From assembly GCF_035953295.1 (NCBI RefSeq), contig NZ_CP108370.1, positions 496,001 to 560,000 on the forward strand: DNA of 64,000 nucleotides, in the 5' to 3' direction. Position numbers and translations under genes: made by a program. Position 1 is the stretch's first letter. Each line of letters starts with the position of its first letter. Source of the DNA: Streptomyces sp. NBC_01335. Its GTDB lineage: Bacteria; Actinomycetota; Actinomycetes; Streptomycetales; Streptomycetaceae. This document shows, in pieces, positions 39,901 through 51,621 of the stretch. A model generated the notes under the pieces. The model did no database searches and was not told the DNA's origin. It worked only from the letters and a program-made list of their open reading frames with translations.

Positions 39901-42900
39901 GCCCGAGGTGTAGATGACGTACGCGGCGTCGCGCGGGTCGGGCCCGGCGCCGGTCGGCGCGGCGCGCCCGGTGGACCAGGCGGCCCGGTCGTCGAGTGCG
40001 AGCCGGGGCAGGGCGGGACCGGGGCGTCCGGCACGGTCTCCGTGCCCCTCGCGGTCGCCGTGCCCCTCGCGGTCGCCGTGTCCCGCGCGATCTCCGTGTC
40101 CCGCGCGATCGCCGTGGGTTCCCCGGGCGCCGTGGGCGTCCCGGGCGCCATGGGTGAGGAGCAGCGCCGGGCGGGCGTCGTCGAGCATGTGGGCGATGCG
40201 TGCCTCGGGGTACTCCAGGTCGACGGGCAGATAGGCGGCCCCGGCCTTGGTGACCGCCAGCATCGCGAGAACCTGGTCGGTGGTGCCTTCCAGCGCCAGG
40301 GCGACCAGATCGCCGCGGCCGATGCCCCGGTCGTGCAGATGGTGGGCCAAGTCGTCGGATAGCAGGTCGAGTTCGGCGAAGGTGATCCCGTCGCCGCCGT
40401 CGCGTACGGCGATCGCCCCGGGGGTACGGGCGGCCTGCGCGCGGAACGCCCCGGGTGCGGTGCCGGCGGCCGAGGGGCGGGTGGGGCCGTGGGCGACGCG
40501 GTCCAGGCTCCGCCGCTCGTCCGGCTCCAGCACATCCACGGCGTGGACGCGCCGGCCGGGGTCGGTGGCGAGCGTGGCGAGGAGGCGGGTCAGCCGGGCG
40601 GCCAGGGTGTGGGCGGTGGCGGGGACGAAGAGTTCGGTGGAGAACTCCAGGACGCCCCGGAGGCCGGCGGGCCGGCCGGACGCGTCGTAGGTCTCGGTGA
40701 AGGTGAAGGTCAGGTCGAACTTGCTGATGCCGGTCTGCACGGGTTGCTCGGTCACCGTCAGCCCGGGCAGGTCGATGGCGGCGTCGCCCTGGTTCTGGAG
40801 GACCAGCATGGTCTGGAAGAGCGGGTGGTGGTTCTGGGCGCGGACGGGGCTGAGGGCGTCCACCAGCCGCTCGAAGGGCAGGTCCTGGTGGGCGTAGGCG
40901 GCCAGGTCGAAGTCGCGTACCCGGTCGACGACTTCGCCGAAGGTGGGGTCGCCGCTCAGATCGGCGCGCAGCACCAGGGTGTTGACGAAGAACCCGACCA
41001 GGTCGTCGAGCGCCTCGTCGGTGCGGCCGGCGACCGCGGTGCCCAGCGGGATGTCCTCACCCGCGCCGTGGCGGGAGAGGAGGACCGACAGGGCGGCCTG
41101 GAGGACCATGAAGAGGCTGCTGCCCCGGGTCCGGGCGAGATCGGCGAGCGCCCGGTGGGTGTCGGGGCCGACGGTGAAGGGGTGGGCGTCGCCGCAGTGG
41201 GCGGGCACGGCGGGGCGCGGCCGGTCGCAGGGCAGTTCCAGCAAATCGGGGGCGCCGGCCAGGGCGGTTCGCCAGAAGGCGAGTTGGCGGGCGGCCTGGC
41301 TGGAGGGGTCGTCCTCCTCGCCGAGCAGGGCGCGCTGCCAGAGGGTGTAGTCGGCGTACTGGACGGCGAGTTCGCTCCAGCCCGGCTCCCCGCCCTCGAT
41401 CCGTGCCCGGTACGCGTCGCCCAGGTCGCGGGCGAGCGGGGCGAGGGACCAGCCGTCACCGGCGATGTGGTGCACCACCAGCACCAGGACGTGGGCTTCG
41501 GGCGCGAGCCTCATCAGCCGGGCGCGCACGGGGAGTTCGGCGCTCACGTCGAAGGGGTGCGTCACCTCGGCGGTGAGCACGTCGCCGAGGTGGGCGGGGT
41601 CGGTGTCGCGGGGCGTCAGGTCGAGGTCGGCACCGGTGGCGTCGAGTACCACCTGCCGGGCGATGCCGTCGGTGTCGGGGAAGACGGTGCGCAGGCTCTC
41701 GTGGCGCTCGACCACGTCCGCGAGGGCGTTCTCCAGGGCGCCGGTGTCGAGCGGGCCGTCCAGGCGGAGCACCAGCGGCACGTTGTACGTGGCGCTGGGG
41801 CCCTCCAGCCGCCCGAGGAACCAGAGGCGCTGCTGCGCGAAGGAGAGCGGCAGCGGATCGGGGCGCTTCCCGGCTCTCTCCAGGGGTCTTCTGGCCCGCT
41901 CGGCCCCGTCCAGCGCCGCGGCGAGGGCGGCCGGGGTGGAGTGCTCGAAGAGCGCCTTGACGGGGACCTCCACGCCGAGCACGCTCCGGATGCGGGCCAC
42001 GAGGCGGGTGGCGAGCAGGGAGTGGCCGCCGAGGGCGAAGAAGTCGCCTTCGGCGTCGAGGCCGTCGAGCCCGAGCACGTCGGCGAAGAGTCCGCAGAGG
42101 ATTTCCGCGCGGGCACTGCGGGCCGTACCGCCGCCGGTCCTCCGGCTCTGCTCCCCGTGGACGGGTGCGGGAAGGCCGCGCCGGTCCACCTTGCCGTTGA
42201 CGGTCAGCGGCAGCGCGTCGAGCAGCACGAACGCGGAGGGCACCATGTACGCGGGCAGGGACCGGCCGAGCTCCTGGGCGAGGTCGGCGGGCGCGGGGAG
42301 CGCCCGGGCGGTGGGCACCACGTAGGCGACGAGGCGCCGGTCGCCGGGGGTGTCCTCGCGGACGACGGCGAAGGAGTCGGCGACCCCCTCGCAGCGAGCC
42401 AGGACGGATTCGATCTCGCCGAGTTCGATGCGGTAGCCGCGCAGCTTCACCTGTCCGTCCGCGCGGTCGACGTAGGCGATGTGCCCGTCCCGGGTCCAGC
42501 GGACGAGGTCGCCGGTGCGGTACATCCGGCTTCCGGCGGGGCCGAACGGGTCCGCGACGAAGCGGCCGGCGGTCAGGGCGGGCTGCCCGGTGTAGCCGCG
42601 GGAGACTCCGCGCCCGGCGAGGTACAGCTCGCCCACGACACCGGGGGCGACCGGGCCGAGGGAGCCGTCGAGCACGTACAGCCGCATGCCGTCCAGCGGG
42701 CGGCCGATGGGCGGCGGTCCGGCCGGGAGGCCGGCGGTCACGTCGTGGCGGGTGGCGAAGGTGGTGGTCTCGGTCGGCCCGTAGACGTGGAGGACGCGCA
42801 GACCGGGCGTGGTGCCGGCGACGCGCTGCATGGCGTCCGGGGAGGCGAGCTCGCCTCCGGCGCACAGGAGGCGGAGCCCCCGGAAGGCCCCCGGAGCGGT

Positions 42901-45900
42901 CTCGGCGATCACGTTGAAGAGCGCCGTCGTCAGGAAGACGGCGGTCACCCCGTGTTCGCGGACGGCGTCGCCGAGGGCGCGGGCCTCCAGAACACCGTCC
43001 GGTGCGACGACGATCTTTCCGCCGTGCAGGAGCGGGGCCCAGATCTCGAAGGTGGAGGCGTCGAAGACGTACGCCGAGTGCATCAGCACCGCGTCGGCGG
43101 CGCCCTCGCGCCAGGCGGAGTCCTCGGTGAGCGCGGCCACGTCGGCGTGGGTGACGCCGACGCCCTTGGGCAGGCCGGTGGAGCCGGAGGTGAACATGGT
43201 GTACGCGAGGGTGTGCGGCCCCGGTACGGCGGCCGGGCGGCCCGGACGTTCGGGGCCGCCGCGCAGGACCCTGCCGAGCCGGTCCACGACCAGGACCGGC
43301 AGCCGGCCGGCGGTGGCGGTCACCCAGGGGGAGGCGAGGGCGGCCTCGTCGACGACGAGGGCCCGCAACGACGCCGTTGCGGCGACCTGTTCGAGCCGCT
43401 CGTCGGGCCAGCGCGCGTCCATGGGGACGTAGCTGCCCGCCGCGCGGACCGCGCCGAGCGAGGCCGTCACCACGGCGGGCGACCGGGCGAGCAGGACGCC
43501 GACACCGCGCTCGGGTCCGACGCCGAGCCCGGCGAGCGCCCCGGCGAGGTCGGCGGAGAGCGCGTCGAGCGCGGCGTAGCTGAGGGTGGTGGCGCCGTCG
43601 GTGACGGCGGGGTGGTCAGGGGTGCGGAGCGCCTGGGCCGCGAAGAGGGCGGGCAGGGTGGTGTCCGGTGCGGGCGCGCCGAGCGGGCGGCCGGTGCCCC
43701 AGCGGGTGACCCGGGTGTGTTCGTCGGCCGTCAGCAGGTCGTGGCCGGCGAGCGGCCGGCCGGGGTCGGCGGCCACCTGCTCCAGAAGGCGGAGGAGCCG
43801 GGCGGCGAGGGTTTCGACGGTGTCCCGGTCGAAGAGGGCGGTGGCGTACTCGATCCCGGCCGAGAGGCCGCCGCCGTCGCGCTCCTCGGTGAACGCGAAG
43901 GTGAGGTCGAACTTGCTCAGGCCGTTGTGGACGATCCGGTCCTCCACGGTGAGGCCGGGGAGTTCGGGGCGGACGGTCTCCTGGTTCTGGAGGACCAGCA
44001 TGGTCTGGAAGAGCGGGTGGTGGTCGCGCGCCCGGACGGGGTTGAGGCTCTCCACCAGCCGTTCGAAGGGCACGTCCTGGTTCCCGTACGCGGCGAGATC
44101 GAACTCCCGCACCCGGACCAGGAGTTCCCGGAAGCTCGGGCTGCCCGACAGGTCCGTGCGCAGGACCAGGGTGTTGACGAAGAACCCGACCAGGTCCTCC
44201 AGCGCCTCGTCGGTGCGTCCGGCGACGGGGGTGCCGAGCGGGATGTCGTCGCCCGCGCCGTGCCGGTGCAGCAGGGCGGCCACCGCCGCCTGGAGCACCA
44301 TGAAGAGGCTGCTTCCCGACTCCCGCGCCAACAGCAGGAGTTGTGCGTGGAGCACAGGTGGTACGTCGAAGGCGTGGACGTCTCCGCGCGGGTCGGCGGT
44401 GACCGGGCGGGGCCGGTCCAGCGGCAGGTCGACCAGGCCGGGCAGCCCCGCGAGGGCGGTGTGCCAGTGCTCCAGCTGCCGCCCGAGCGCGCTCCCGGGT
44501 GCGGTGTCGTCGCCCAGGGCCGCGTGCTGCCAGAGGGTGTAGTCGGCGTACTGGAGCACGGGGCCCGTCGCCCACGCGGGCTCCCGTCCGTCGAGCCGGT
44601 CCCGGTACGCCTCGCCCAGGTGGCGGGCGAGCGGGGCGAGGGACCAGCCGTCGCCGGCGATGTGGTGCACCACCAGCACCAGGACGTGGTGGTCGGGGGC
44701 GGCGCGCAGCAGCTGGGCGCGCAGCGGGAGGTCGGCGGTGACGTCGAACGGCAGGCGTACGGCGTCGAAGACGGCCTCCTCCAGGTCGGCGGGGGCCACG
44801 TCCACGACCGGAAGTTCGGGGGTGGCCCCGTCCGCTCCGACGATCAACTGGTGTGGTGTGCCGCGCTGTTCGGGGAAGAGGGTGCGCAGCGACTCGTGGC
44901 GCCCGACGACGTCCCCGAGGGCGGCGCGGAGCGCCTCCGTGTCCGGGGTGCCGTGGAGTTCGAGGACGAGCGGGATGTTGTAGGTGGAGCTGGGTCCTTC
45001 GAGCCGGTTGAGGAACCACAGCCGCCGCTGGGCGAAGGAGAGCGGCAGCGGATCGGGCCGCCGCTCGGCCGGTACCACGGGAGGGCGGGTCCGGGCCGCC
45101 GGGTCGACGGCGCGGGCCAGGCCCGCGACGGTCGGGTGCTCGAAGAGGGTGCGTACGGCGATCTCCGCGCCCAGTACCGCGCGGACGCGGCTCACCACGC
45201 GCATGGCGAGGAGCGAGTGGCCGCCGAGGTCGAAGAAGCTGCTGTGCGGGCCGACCCGGGGCCGGTCCAGCACGTCGGCGAAGATCCCGGCGAGCAGCTC
45301 CTCCCGGAGGCTGAGCCGTCCCGGTGCGGCCGGTACGCCGGTCTCCGATTCGGGTTCGGGCAGGGCGCGCCGGTCCACCTTGCCGTTGGGCAGCAGGGGC
45401 AGGGCGTCCAGCACGACGACGGCGGAGGGCACCATGTGGTGCGGGAGGGCCTCGGCGAGGCCGTCGCGCAGGGCGACGGGGCGTACGGCGGGGTCGTCGG
45501 TCACGGCGTAGGCGACGAGGCGGCGCCGGCCGGGGGCGTCCTCGCGGATCACCGCGCAGGCGCCGGTGACGCCGGGGTTCGCCAGGAGCGCGGCTTCCAC
45601 CTCGCCCAACTCGACGCGGAATCCACGGATTTTGACCTGGTCGTCGGCGCGGGACTGGTAGTCGAGGAGCCCGTGTCCGTTCCATCGCACGAGGTCGCCG
45701 GTCCGGTACATGCGGGTGCCGTCGGCGGTGAAGGGGTCGGCGACGAAGCGTGCGGCGGTCAGACCGGGCCGGTGCAGGTAGCCCCGGGCGAGGTTGGGCC
45801 CGGAGAGGTACAACTCCCCGGTGACGCCCGGCGGTACGGGGCGCAGCCGCCCGTCGAGGACGTACGCGCGCATGGTGTCCACGGGTCGGCCGATCGGGAC

Positions 45901-48900
45901 GGTTTCGGCCGGGGAGACTGCCGGGGAGGCGGCCGGGGTGCTGCCCTCGCGGAGCGCGGCGGCCGGGGTGGGGCCCTCGCGGTGCGCGGTCGCGTCGATG
46001 GTCGCCTCGGTGGGGCCGTACAGGTTGTGCGCTTCGGCGCCCCAGCGGACGGCGATCTCGTCGGCGAGGGCGCGCGGCAGGGGTTCGCCGCCGCAGAGCA
46101 CGGCACGCAGCCGGGGCAGTGGCGCCCGGTGGGCCGCCTCGGCGAGGACGTGGGTCAGGTGCGAGGGCACGAACTGGGCGACGGTGATGTCGAACCGGCC
46201 CATCAAGGCGACGAGTTCGGCGGGTTCCCGGTTGGCCCGGGGCGGCAGGACGCAGACTTCGGCGCCGTTCATCAGCGGGAGCCACAGCTCCCACACGGAG
46301 GCGTCGAAGCTGGTGGAGGTGCGGGCGAGGACCCGGTCCTCGCCGGTGAGGTCCAGGTGGTCCGCCAGCCACGCCATGTGGTTGGTGAGCGCGCCGTGGG
46401 TCACGACCACTCCCTTGGGGCGGCCGGTGGAGCCGGAGGTGTAGATGACGTACGCCGGGTCGTCCGGGTGGGGCGCGTACGGGGTGAGCGGGTCGGTCCG
46501 GTCCGCCGGTGCGTCGAGGGCGAGCCAGGGCAGGTCGACCGGGGGCAGCGACGCACGGGTGCCGGTGGTGGTGAGCAGCAGGACCGGCCGGGCGTCGTCG
46601 AGCATGTGGCGGATGCGGGCCGCCGGGTACTCCGGGTCGACGGGTACGTAGGCGGCTCCGGCCCGCAGCACGGCCAGCATGGCGACGACGGTGTGGACGG
46701 AGGGCGGCGCGGCGATGGCCACCCGGTCCTCGCGGCCCGCGCCCCGCTCGCGCAGGGTGTGGGCGAGGGCGTCGGCGCGGGCGTCGAGCTCCGCGTAGGT
46801 GAGGCTGGTCAGTTCGTCGCGGACGGCGACCGCGCCGGGGGTGCGCGCGGCCTGCTCGCGGACCGCCTCGGGGGCGGTGAGGGCGGGCAACGGCCGCTTC
46901 CTGCCCAGGCCTTGGGCGAGGATTCGGTCCCGCTCGGCCGTTCCGAGCGGGTCGAGGTCCCGGACCGGGCGGTCGGGATCGGCGACGGCGAGGGTGAGCA
47001 CGCGGGCGAACCGGGCGCTCAGGCCGTGGGCGGTGGCGGCGTCGAAGAGGTCGGTGGCGTACTCCAGATAGCCTCCGATCCCGGCGAACTCGCCTTCGGA
47101 GCGGTCGAGTTCGGTCAGGGAGAACGTCAGGTCGAACTTGCTGATCCCGGTGTGACGGGACCGGTCCCGGGTGGTGATGCCGGGCAGGTCCAGTTCGGTC
47201 CGCCGCTGGTTCTGGAGGACCAGCATGGTCTGGAAGAGCGGGTGGTGGCCGCCGGAGCGCTCGGGGTTGACGGCCTCCACGATCCGCTCGAAGGGGAGGT
47301 CGCCGTGACCGAAGGCGGAGATGTCGAACTCCCGCACGCGTTCGAGGAGTTCGCGGAAGGTCGGGTCACCGGAGAGGTCCGTGCGCAGCACGACGGTGTT
47401 GACGAAGAACCCGACGAGGTCGCCGAGGGCTTCGTCGGAGCGGCCCGCCGCGGCCGTGCCCAGCGGGATGTCGGTGCCCGCTCCGTGGGCGTGCAGCGTC
47501 ACCGCCAGCGCCGCCTGGAGCACCATGAACGGGGTGCACCCCGCCGCCCGGGCGAGCCGGACGAGCGCGGCGTGCTCGGGCGCGGGGAGCGCGAAGGGGA
47601 CGGCGTCGCCCCGGTGGCTGGGGACGGCGGGGCGCGGCCGGTCGAGGGGCAGGTCGAGCAGGTCAGGAGCGCCGCGCAGCGCCTCCCGCCAGTGGGCGAG
47701 CTGGATCGCGGCCAGGCTCTCCGGGTCGGTGTCGTCGCCGAGCAGCCGGCGCTGCCAGAGGGTGTAGTCGGCGTACTGCACCGGCAGCGCGGGCCAGTCG
47801 GGGGCGCCGGTGCCCCCGGTCCTGGCGCGGTAGGCGGCGCCGAGGTCGCGGACGAGGGGGGCGAGGGACCAGCCGTCGGCGACGACGTGGTGGAGGACGA
47901 GGACCAGGAGGTGGTGGTCCGGGGCCTCCTGGAGCAGGTGGGCGCGGACGGCGAGGTCGCCGGTGAGGTCGAAGGGCTCGGCGACCAGCCGCCGGACCGT
48001 CTCCCCCGCCCAGGCTCCGGCGGCGCCGGTCACTCCGGCCGCTCCGGAAGCTCCGGCACCGGCTTCCCCGGCCGGGGGCCGCCGGACGACGAGCGGGACC
48101 AGCTCCGCCGCGGTGGCCGCGTCGAGGATGTCCTGACGCGGTACGCCGTCGTGCTCGGCGAAGACGGTGCGCAGGCTCTCGTGCCGGGCGACCACGTCGG
48201 CCAGCGCGCCCCGCAGGGCCCCCGTGTCGAGCGGGCCGTCGAGCTCCAGGACGAGCGGGACGGTGTACGTGTCGCCGGGGCCCTCCGCCCGGTTGAGGAA
48301 CCACAGGCGCTGCTGCGCGTAGGAGAGCGGCACCGCCTCGGGCCGCCGCTGCGGCGTGAGGGCGGGCCGGGCGGAACCGGCCGTGTCGAGGACGGCGGCG
48401 AGCGAGGCGACGGTGGGGTGGTCGAAGAGGGTACGCAGCCCGAGTTCGGCGCCCAGGGCGGCGCGCACCCGGCCGGTGAGGCGGGTGGCGAGCAGCGAAT
48501 GACCGCCCAGGGAGAAGAAGTTGTCGTCGGCGCCGACGGCGGCGACGCCCAGGACGTCGGCGAACAGGCCGGCCAGCACCTCCTCGTACGCGGTGCGCGG
48601 GGCGCGCCCCGTGGTGGCCGCGGCGGGGGGTGCGGGCAGGGCGCGGCGGTCGACCTTGCCGTTGGGGTTCAGCGGAAGCGCGTCGAGCGTCACGAACACG
48701 GAGGGCACCATGTACGCGGGCAGGGCGCGGCCCACCCGGCGGGCGAGCGCGGTGTCGTCCGGGCGGGTGCCGGTGGCGGGCACGACGTAGGCGACGAGCC
48801 GGCGGTCGCCGGGTATGTCCTCGCGCACCAGGACGCTGACCGCCACCACACCCGGGTCGGCGAGCAGCGTGCCCTCGATCTCGGCGGGTTCGATGCGGTA

Positions 48901-51621
48901 TCCGCGCAGCTTGACCTGCCCGTCCGCGCGTCCGACGTACTCGATCTCGCCGCGCGCGGTCCACCGGACGAGGTCCCCGGTGCGGTACATGCGGGCCCCG
49001 TGCGGACCGTGCGGGTCGGCGACGAACCGGCCGGCGGTCAGCGCGGGGCGGCCCCGGTAGCCGCGTGCCACGCCACGCCCCGACACGTACAGCTCCCCCA
49101 CCACGCCGGGCGGCACCAGGGCGAGGTCGCCGTCGAGGACGTGGAGCCGCGTCCCGTCGAGCGGGCGGCCGATGGGCGGTACTCCGCCCGCGTCGGCGGC
49201 GACCCGGTGGCGGGCGGCGAAGGTGGTGGTCTCGGTGGGCCCGTACACGTGAAGGACCTGGGTGCGGGGTGCGGCGGCGGCCACCCGCCGCATGAGGTCC
49301 GGCGTGGCGGCCTCGCCGCCCGCGGCGACCAGCCGCAGCCCGGCGAAGGCCGCCGGGTCGGCCTCGGCCACCACGTTGAACAGGGCGGTGGTGAGGAAGA
49401 GCGCGGTGACTCCGTACCGGTCGACCAGCCCGGTGAGGACGGGCGCCTCCAGGACGCCCGGGGGTGCGACGACCACCCTCCCGCCGCGCAGGAGCGGAGC
49501 CCAGATCTCGAAGGTGGAGGCGTCGAAGACGTACGCCGAGTGCAGCAGCACCGCGTCGCACGCCCCGTCCCGCCAGGCGGAGTCGGCGGTCAGCGCGAGG
49601 ACGTCCGCGTGGGTGACGCCGACGCCCTTGGGCAGGCCGGTGGAGCCGGAGGTGAACATCACATAGGCGAGCCGGTCGGCGTGCGTCACGTCCGGCAGCC
49701 GTCCGGGACGCGGCGGGGCGCCGCGCAGCACCCGGCCGAGGGCGTCGACGACGACGACCGGCAGGGCGGCCGCGGTCACCTTCACCCAGTTCTGCCCGGC
49801 GGCGGCCTCGTCGACCACCAGGGCACGGACCCCGGCGACGCCCGCGACGCGCCCGAGGCGCTCCTGGGGCCAGGTGGCGTCCATCGGTACGTACGCGGCG
49901 CCCGCGCCGACCACGCCGAGGGTCGCGGCCACCACCGCGGCGGAGCGGTCCACCAGGACACCGACCCCGTCCTCGGCGGCGAGCCCCCAGCCCGCCAGCG
50001 CTGCGGAGATCTCCGCCGCGTGGTGGGCCAGCTCCCGGTAGGTCTGCGTGACGGCACCGTCCACCACCGCGGGGGCGTCCGGGGTGCGGCGCACCTGCGC
50101 TTCGAAGGCCTGCTGGAGGCTCGTGGCCGGCTCCGGGACCTCCAGGTCGGCGCCCCGGCCATGGGCGAGGAGTTCGGCGGCGGCCTCGGAGTCGAGCAAC
50201 GGCAGCTCGCGCAGGGGGGTTTCGTTGTCCGCGCCGGCGAGGGCCTTCAGGAAGGAGATGACGGCGCGCTGGCTCAGCCGCACGTCCTCGGGGCGGTAGA
50301 GCTCCGGGTTGGCGTCGAATCCGATCAACGGGCCTGTTCCCTCGGAGCGTTCGGAGACGAAGAGAGAGACGTCGTCGACCGGGCCGATGGAGAGCAGGCG
50401 GGATGTGGCGGGGCTGCCGCCGAAGTCGAGGTCGTAGGCGTAACCCATGATGTTGACGACCACGTCCGTCAGGCGTGCCGCGTCGTCGGCCATGTTCAGT
50501 TCGCGGGCGAGCTGTTCGCGGGAGAAGCGCCGATGGCGCAGGGCGCCGCGCATCTCGGCGGCGACGGCGCGGACGAGCGCGCCGACCGTCATGTCGGGGG
50601 TGATCTCCAGCCGCAGCGGCAGGATGTTGGCGGTCATGCCGACGATGTGCCGCAGCCCGCCGTGGCGGCCGTTGGAGGCGAGGCCGACGACGACGTCCCG
50701 GGTGCCGGTGACCCGGCCGACGTAGGCGGCGACCGCGCTCACCAGGACCGCGGACCAGGTGGTGCGGTTGGCGGCGGCGAGCCGGCGCAGGTCGTCGAGG
50801 ACGGTGACGGGCAGGGTCTCCCCGGTGTGCAGGTTCACGCCGTCCGCTCCGGTGGGAGCGGCCGGGGCCGGGGCGTCGGTACGGCGGCGGATGAGCGGCG
50901 TACCGCCCCGTGCGCCCGTCCCGCCGTAAGAGCCCTCCGAACCGTCGGAACCGGTGGCGTCCGCCGCGCGGTCGGCGAACCTGGCGGTCCAGTGGGCCCG
51001 GTCGGCCTCGTACCGGTCGGAGCCGAGGTACGCGGCCTCGTCCGCGAGGAGATCGGTGAGCGGGGCGGGGGGCAGCTCGGCCTCGGCGATGTTCTCGCCG
51101 CGCAGGGCGCGTGCGTAGAGGTCGGCCACCATGCGGGCGAAGACGGCACCGCCGAGGCCGTCGACGACGATGTGGTGGAAGCGGATGTACCAGTAGTGCC
51201 GGCGGGGTCCGAGGCGCAGCAGCACCAGGCTGTGGCGCGGGGCGTCGACCCGGTCGACGGTGGCCATGTCGTCGGCCAGGTAGCGCTCGGCCGCGGCGGC
51301 GGGATCGTCGGTACCGGAGAGGTCGACGACGCGGAACCGGTCGGCGTCCGTCCGGGGAGGCGGCGTGACCCGCTGGCGTACGACACCGTCGTGGACGACG
51401 AACTCGACGTTGAGGCTGTCGCAGAGGGCGACCGCGCGGACGACGGCGGCGGCGAACGTCCCCGCGTCGAGATCGCCCCGGATCTCGAAGCACTCGGCGA
51501 TGTTGAACTTCGGGCTCTCCGGTTCGACCGCTTGGCCGTACCACACACCCTGTTGAGCAACGGTCAGTTCGAAAAGCTCTGCGGGAAGCGAACGAGACGG
51601 GATGGAGTCGTTTTCATGCAT
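36961..51621 (-). CDS. Nonribosomal peptide synthetase 1: C-A-T-C-A-T-C-A-T-C-A-T-E
   Basis: A 4886-residue, four-module NRPS. ATG 51621 follows AAAGGTG; the frame is open further upstream but without NRPS homology there. Domains (approximate residues): C1 1-435, EntF-like, HHIVVDGLG near 154; A1 480-960; T1 near 1040; C2 1095-1535 (HHVVADGWS); A2 1560-2060; T2 near 2135; C3 2190-2625; A3 2650-3130; T3 near 3197; C4 3250-3690; A4 3720-4220; T4 near 4302; E 4370-4870 ([10 protein letters not shown] near 4500, NYLGR near 4760). T4 carries LGGDSI, the form typical before E domains, while the others have LGGHSL. Pocket residues read by eye: A1 DAFFVAVTF, A3 DAFFLAVTF (aliphatic, Val/Ile-like), A2 and A4 DAWQVCLID (closest to a Gln code, Ser possible). 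C1 implies an acyl cap on residue 1. Needs the MbtH protein nearby. Confidence 0.96.
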   Translation of the reverse strand: MHENDSIPSRSLPAELFELTVAQQGVWYGQAVEPESPKFNIAECFEIRGDLDAGTFAAAVVRAVALCDSLNVEFVVHDGVVRQRVTPPPRTDADRFRVVDLSGTDDPAAAAERYLADDMATVDRVDAPRHSLVLLRLGPRRHYWYIRFHHIVVDGLGGAVFARMVADLYARALRGENIAEAELPPAPLTDLLADEAAYLGSDRYEADRAHWTARFADRAADATGSDGSEGSYGGTGARGGTPLIRRRTDAPAPAAPTGADGVNLHTGETLPVTVLDDLRRLAAANRTTWSAVLVSAVAAYVGRVTGTRDVVVGLASNGRHGGLRHIVGMTANILPLRLEITPDMTVGALVRAVAAEMRGALRHRRFSREQLARELNMADDAARLTDVVVNIMGYAYDLDFGGSPATSRLLSIGPVDDVSLFVSERSEGTGPLIGFDANPELYRPEDVRLSQRAVISFLKALAGADNETPLRELPLLDSEAAAELLAHGRGADLEVPEPATSLQQAFEAQVRRTPDAPAVVDGAVTQTYRELAHHAAEISAALAGWGLAAEDGVGVLVDRSAAVVAATLGVVGAGAAYVPMDATWPQERLGRVAGVAGVRALVVDEAAAGQNWVKVTAAALPVVVVDALGRVLRGAPPRPGRLPDVTHADRLAYVMFTSGSTGLPKGVGVTHADVLALTADSAWRDGACDAVLLHSAYVFDASTFEIWAPLLRGGRVVVAPPGVLEAPVLTGLVDRYGVTALFLTTALFNVVAEADPAAFAGLRLVAAGGEAATPDLMRRVAAAAPRTQVLHVYGPTETTTFAARHRVAADAGGVPPIGRPLDGTRLHVLDGDLALVPPGVVGELYVSGRGVARGYRGRPALTAGRFVADPHGPHGARMYRTGDLVRWTARGEIEYVGRADGQVKLRGYRIEPAEIEGTLLADPGVVAVSVLVREDIPGDRRLVAYVVPATGTRPDDTALARRVGRALPAYMVPSVFVTLDALPLNPNGKVDRRALPAPPAAATTGRAPRTAYEEVLAGLFADVLGVAAVGADDNFFSLGGHSLLATRLTGRVRAALGAELGLRTLFDHPTVASLAAVLDTAGSARPALTPQRRPEAVPLSYAQQRLWFLNRAEGPGDTYTVPLVLELDGPLDTGALRGALADVVARHESLRTVFAEHDGVPRQDILDAATAAELVPLVVRRPPAGEAGAGASGAAGVTGAAGAWAGETVRRLVAEPFDLTGDLAVRAHLLQEAPDHHLLVLVLHHVVADGWSLAPLVRDLGAAYRARTGGTGAPDWPALPVQYADYTLWQRRLLGDDTDPESLAAIQLAHWREALRGAPDLLDLPLDRPRPAVPSHRGDAVPFALPAPEHAALVRLARAAGCTPFMVLQAALAVTLHAHGAGTDIPLGTAAAGRSDEALGDLVGFFVNTVVLRTDLSGDPTFRELLERVREFDISAFGHGDLPFERIVEAVNPERSGGHHPLFQTMLVLQNQRRTELDLPGITTRDRSRHTGISKFDLTFSLTELDRSEGEFAGIGGYLEYATDLFDAATAHGLSARFARVLTLAVADPDRPVRDLDPLGTAERDRILAQGLGRKRPLPALTAPEAVREQAARTPGAVAVRDELTSLTYAELDARADALAHTLRERGAGREDRVAIAAPPSVHTVVAMLAVLRAGAAYVPVDPEYPAARIRHMLDDARPVLLLTTTGTRASLPPVDLPWLALDAPADRTDPLTPYAPHPDDPAYVIYTSGSTGRPKGVVVTHGALTNHMAWLADHLDLTGEDRVLARTSTSFDASVWELWLPLMNGAEVCVLPPRANREPAELVALMGRFDITVAQFVPSHLTHVLAEAAHRAPLPRLRAVLCGGEPLPRALADEIAVRWGAEAHNLYGPTEATIDATAHREGPTPAAALREGSTPAASPAVSPAETVPIGRPVDTMRAYVLDGRLRPVPPGVTGELYLSGPNLARGYLHRPGLTAARFVADPFTADGTRMYRTGDLVRWNGHGLLDYQSRADDQVKIRGFRVELGEVEAALLANPGVTGACAVIREDAPGRRRLVAYAVTDDPAVRPVALRDGLAEALPHHMVPSAVVVLDALPLLPNGKVDRRALPEPESETGVPAAPGRLSLREELLAGIFADVLDRPRVGPHSSFFDLGGHSLLAMRVVSRVRAVLGAEIAVRTLFEHPTVAGLARAVDPAARTRPPVVPAERRPDPLPLSFAQRRLWFLNRLEGPSSTYNIPLVLELHGTPDTEALRAALGDVVGRHESLRTLFPEQRGTPHQLIVGADGATPELPVVDVAPADLEEAVFDAVRLPFDVTADLPLRAQLLRAAPDHHVLVLVVHHIAGDGWSLAPLARHLGEAYRDRLDGREPAWATGPVLQYADYTLWQHAALGDDTAPGSALGRQLEHWHTALAGLPGLVDLPLDRPRPVTADPRGDVHAFDVPPVLHAQLLLLARESGSSLFMVLQAAVAALLHRHGAGDDIPLGTPVAGRTDEALEDLVGFFVNTLVLRTDLSGSPSFRELLVRVREFDLAAYGNQDVPFERLVESLNPVRARDHHPLFQTMLVLQNQETVRPELPGLTVEDRIVHNGLSKFDLTFAFTEERDGGGLSAGIEYATALFDRDTVETLAARLLRLLEQVAADPGRPLAGHDLLTADEHTRVTRWGTGRPLGAPAPDTTLPALFAAQALRTPDHPAVTDGATTLSYAALDALSADLAGALAGLGVGPERGVGVLLARSPAVVTASLGAVRAAGSYVPMDARWPDERLEQVAATASLRALVVDEAALASPWVTATAGRLPVLVVDRLGRVLRGGPERPGRPAAVPGPHTLAYTMFTSGSTGLPKGVGVTHADVAALTEDSAWREGAADAVLMHSAYVFDASTFEIWAPLLHGGKIVVAPDGVLEARALGDAVREHGVTAVFLTTALFNVIAETAPGAFRGLRLLCAGGELASPDAMQRVAGTTPGLRVLHVYGPTETTTFATRHDVTAGLPAGPPPIGRPLDGMRLYVLDGSLGPVAPGVVGELYLAGRGVSRGYTGQPALTAGRFVADPFGPAGSRMYRTGDLVRWTRDGHIAYVDRADGQVKLRGYRIELGEIESVLARCEGVADSFAVVREDTPGDRRLVAYVVPTARALPAPADLAQELGRSLPAYMVPSAFVLLDALPLTVNGKVDRRGLPAPVHGEQSRRTGGGTARSARAEILCGLFADVLGLDGLDAEGDFFALGGHSLLATRLVARIRSVLGVEVPVKALFEHSTPAALAAALDGAERARRPLERAGKRPDPLPLSFAQQRLWFLGRLEGPSATYNVPLVLRLDGPLDTGALENALADVVERHESLRTVFPDTDGIARQVVLDATGADLDLTPRDTDPAHLGDVLTAEVTHPFDVSAELPVRARLMRLAPEAHVLVLVVHHIAGDGWSLAPLARDLGDAYRARIEGGEPGWSELAVQYADYTLWQRALLGEEDDPSSQAARQLAFWRTALAGAPDLLELPCDRPRPAVPAHCGDAHPFTVGPDTHRALADLARTRGSSLFMVLQAALSVLLSRHGAGEDIPLGTAVAGRTDEALDDLVGFFVNTLVLRADLSGDPTFGEVVDRVRDFDLAAYAHQDLPFERLVDALSPVRAQNHHPLFQTMLVLQNQGDAAIDLPGLTVTEQPVQTGISKFDLTFTFTETYDASGRPAGLRGVLEFSTELFVPATAHTLAARLTRLLATLATDPGRRVHAVDVLEPDERRSLDRVAHGPTRPSAAGTAPGAFRAQAARTPGAIAVRDGGDGITFAELDLLSDDLAHHLHDRGIGRGDLVALALEGTTDQVLAMLAVTKAGAAYLPVDLEYPEARIAHMLDDARPALLLTHGARDAHGARGTHGDRAGHGDRAGHGDREGHGDREGHGDRAGRPGPALPRLALDDRAAWSTGRAAPTGAGPDPRDAAYVIYTSGSTGRPKGVVVTHASLTNHMAWMADHLGLSGDDRVLARTSPSFDASVWETWLPLLHGGSTCPVPPALNHDPAGLLSRMRAEGVTLAQFVPSHLSVVLTETGPDAVPDSLRAVLCGGEPLPRALAERVGREWRTEVHNLYGPTEATIDATAHHHGSAGADGPAGEGSVPLGHPVDNTRAYVLDAGLRPVPTGVTGELHLAGGGLARGYLGRPGLTAARFVADPYGPAGSRMYRTGDLVRRDADGLLTHVGRADDQVKVNGFRIEPGEIEAALTALDTLATACVLVREDRPGERRLVAYTVPDPRGGSPAPAERELRARLAESLPPYMVPAVFVTLDALPLLPNGKTDRRALPAPARPTAERPGDRPRTKEEEVLCEVFAAVLRAPAVRTDDDFFALGGDSILSIQLVSRVREAGLRVTPRDVFVHRTPEAIAAASTTLDQGAAPGRATPAPTERGTGTLPATPIVAWFLERPGTTDGYNQSGVLRTPPGAGTDTLTVALQLLIDHHDMLRLRVGRPAGGEPVLDVLPTGSVPARDRFTRIDITGLAADAVRAAVTEAGEEARGRLSPADGNVVEAVWCDAGPGARGRLLLVVHHLAVDAVSWRILAADLATAWRAVTGGPGDPGDPGGPGGPGGPKGRVGDTAGLPAATTSYRHWAHLLAAQANDPAREAELPLWEAMSSTPDPQLGPRPLDPALDTAGRTRTLVTRLPAARTEPLLSTVPAAFHAGVDDVLLTGLALAVSAWRAERASGATGPGGTGVLIDLEGHGREQIDERLDLSRTVGWFTSLYPVRLDPGPLDPRAPGRFDAALAERALKRVKEQLRTVPDHGVGYGMLRRLNATTGPRLAAAPDPQIGFNYLGRYASARTPADPAGGADWEVLLDGGGPRAQDPAMPVHHVLDINAHTEDGPDGPTLVTRWTWPAGLLTEDAVELLSDAFTRALGALAEHAERPDAGGWTPSDLPLVSLDQAQIDRLQNKWGGRK
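38002..38055 (-). repeat. 9-base repeat in the E domain of NRPS1
   Basis: Six 9-base units (GGGGCCTCC/GGGGTCTCC on the + strand) encode a GGP/GDP collagen-like run a few residues after the [10 protein letters not shown] motif. In frame. Confidence 0.85.
40036..40143 (-). repeat. In-frame 18-base minisatellite in A4 of NRPS1
   Basis: Six 18-base units encode [12 protein letters not shown], with further degenerate copies beyond. The array lies upstream of the [11 protein letters not shown] loop of A4, in the variable linker where A2, otherwise similar, has no such insert. Confidence 0.88.

Noticed and set aside
40036..40143. The regular 18-base repeat as a CRISPR array.
   Set aside because: Units are contiguous with no spacers, lie inside an adenylation-domain coding frame and encode a simple hexapeptide.
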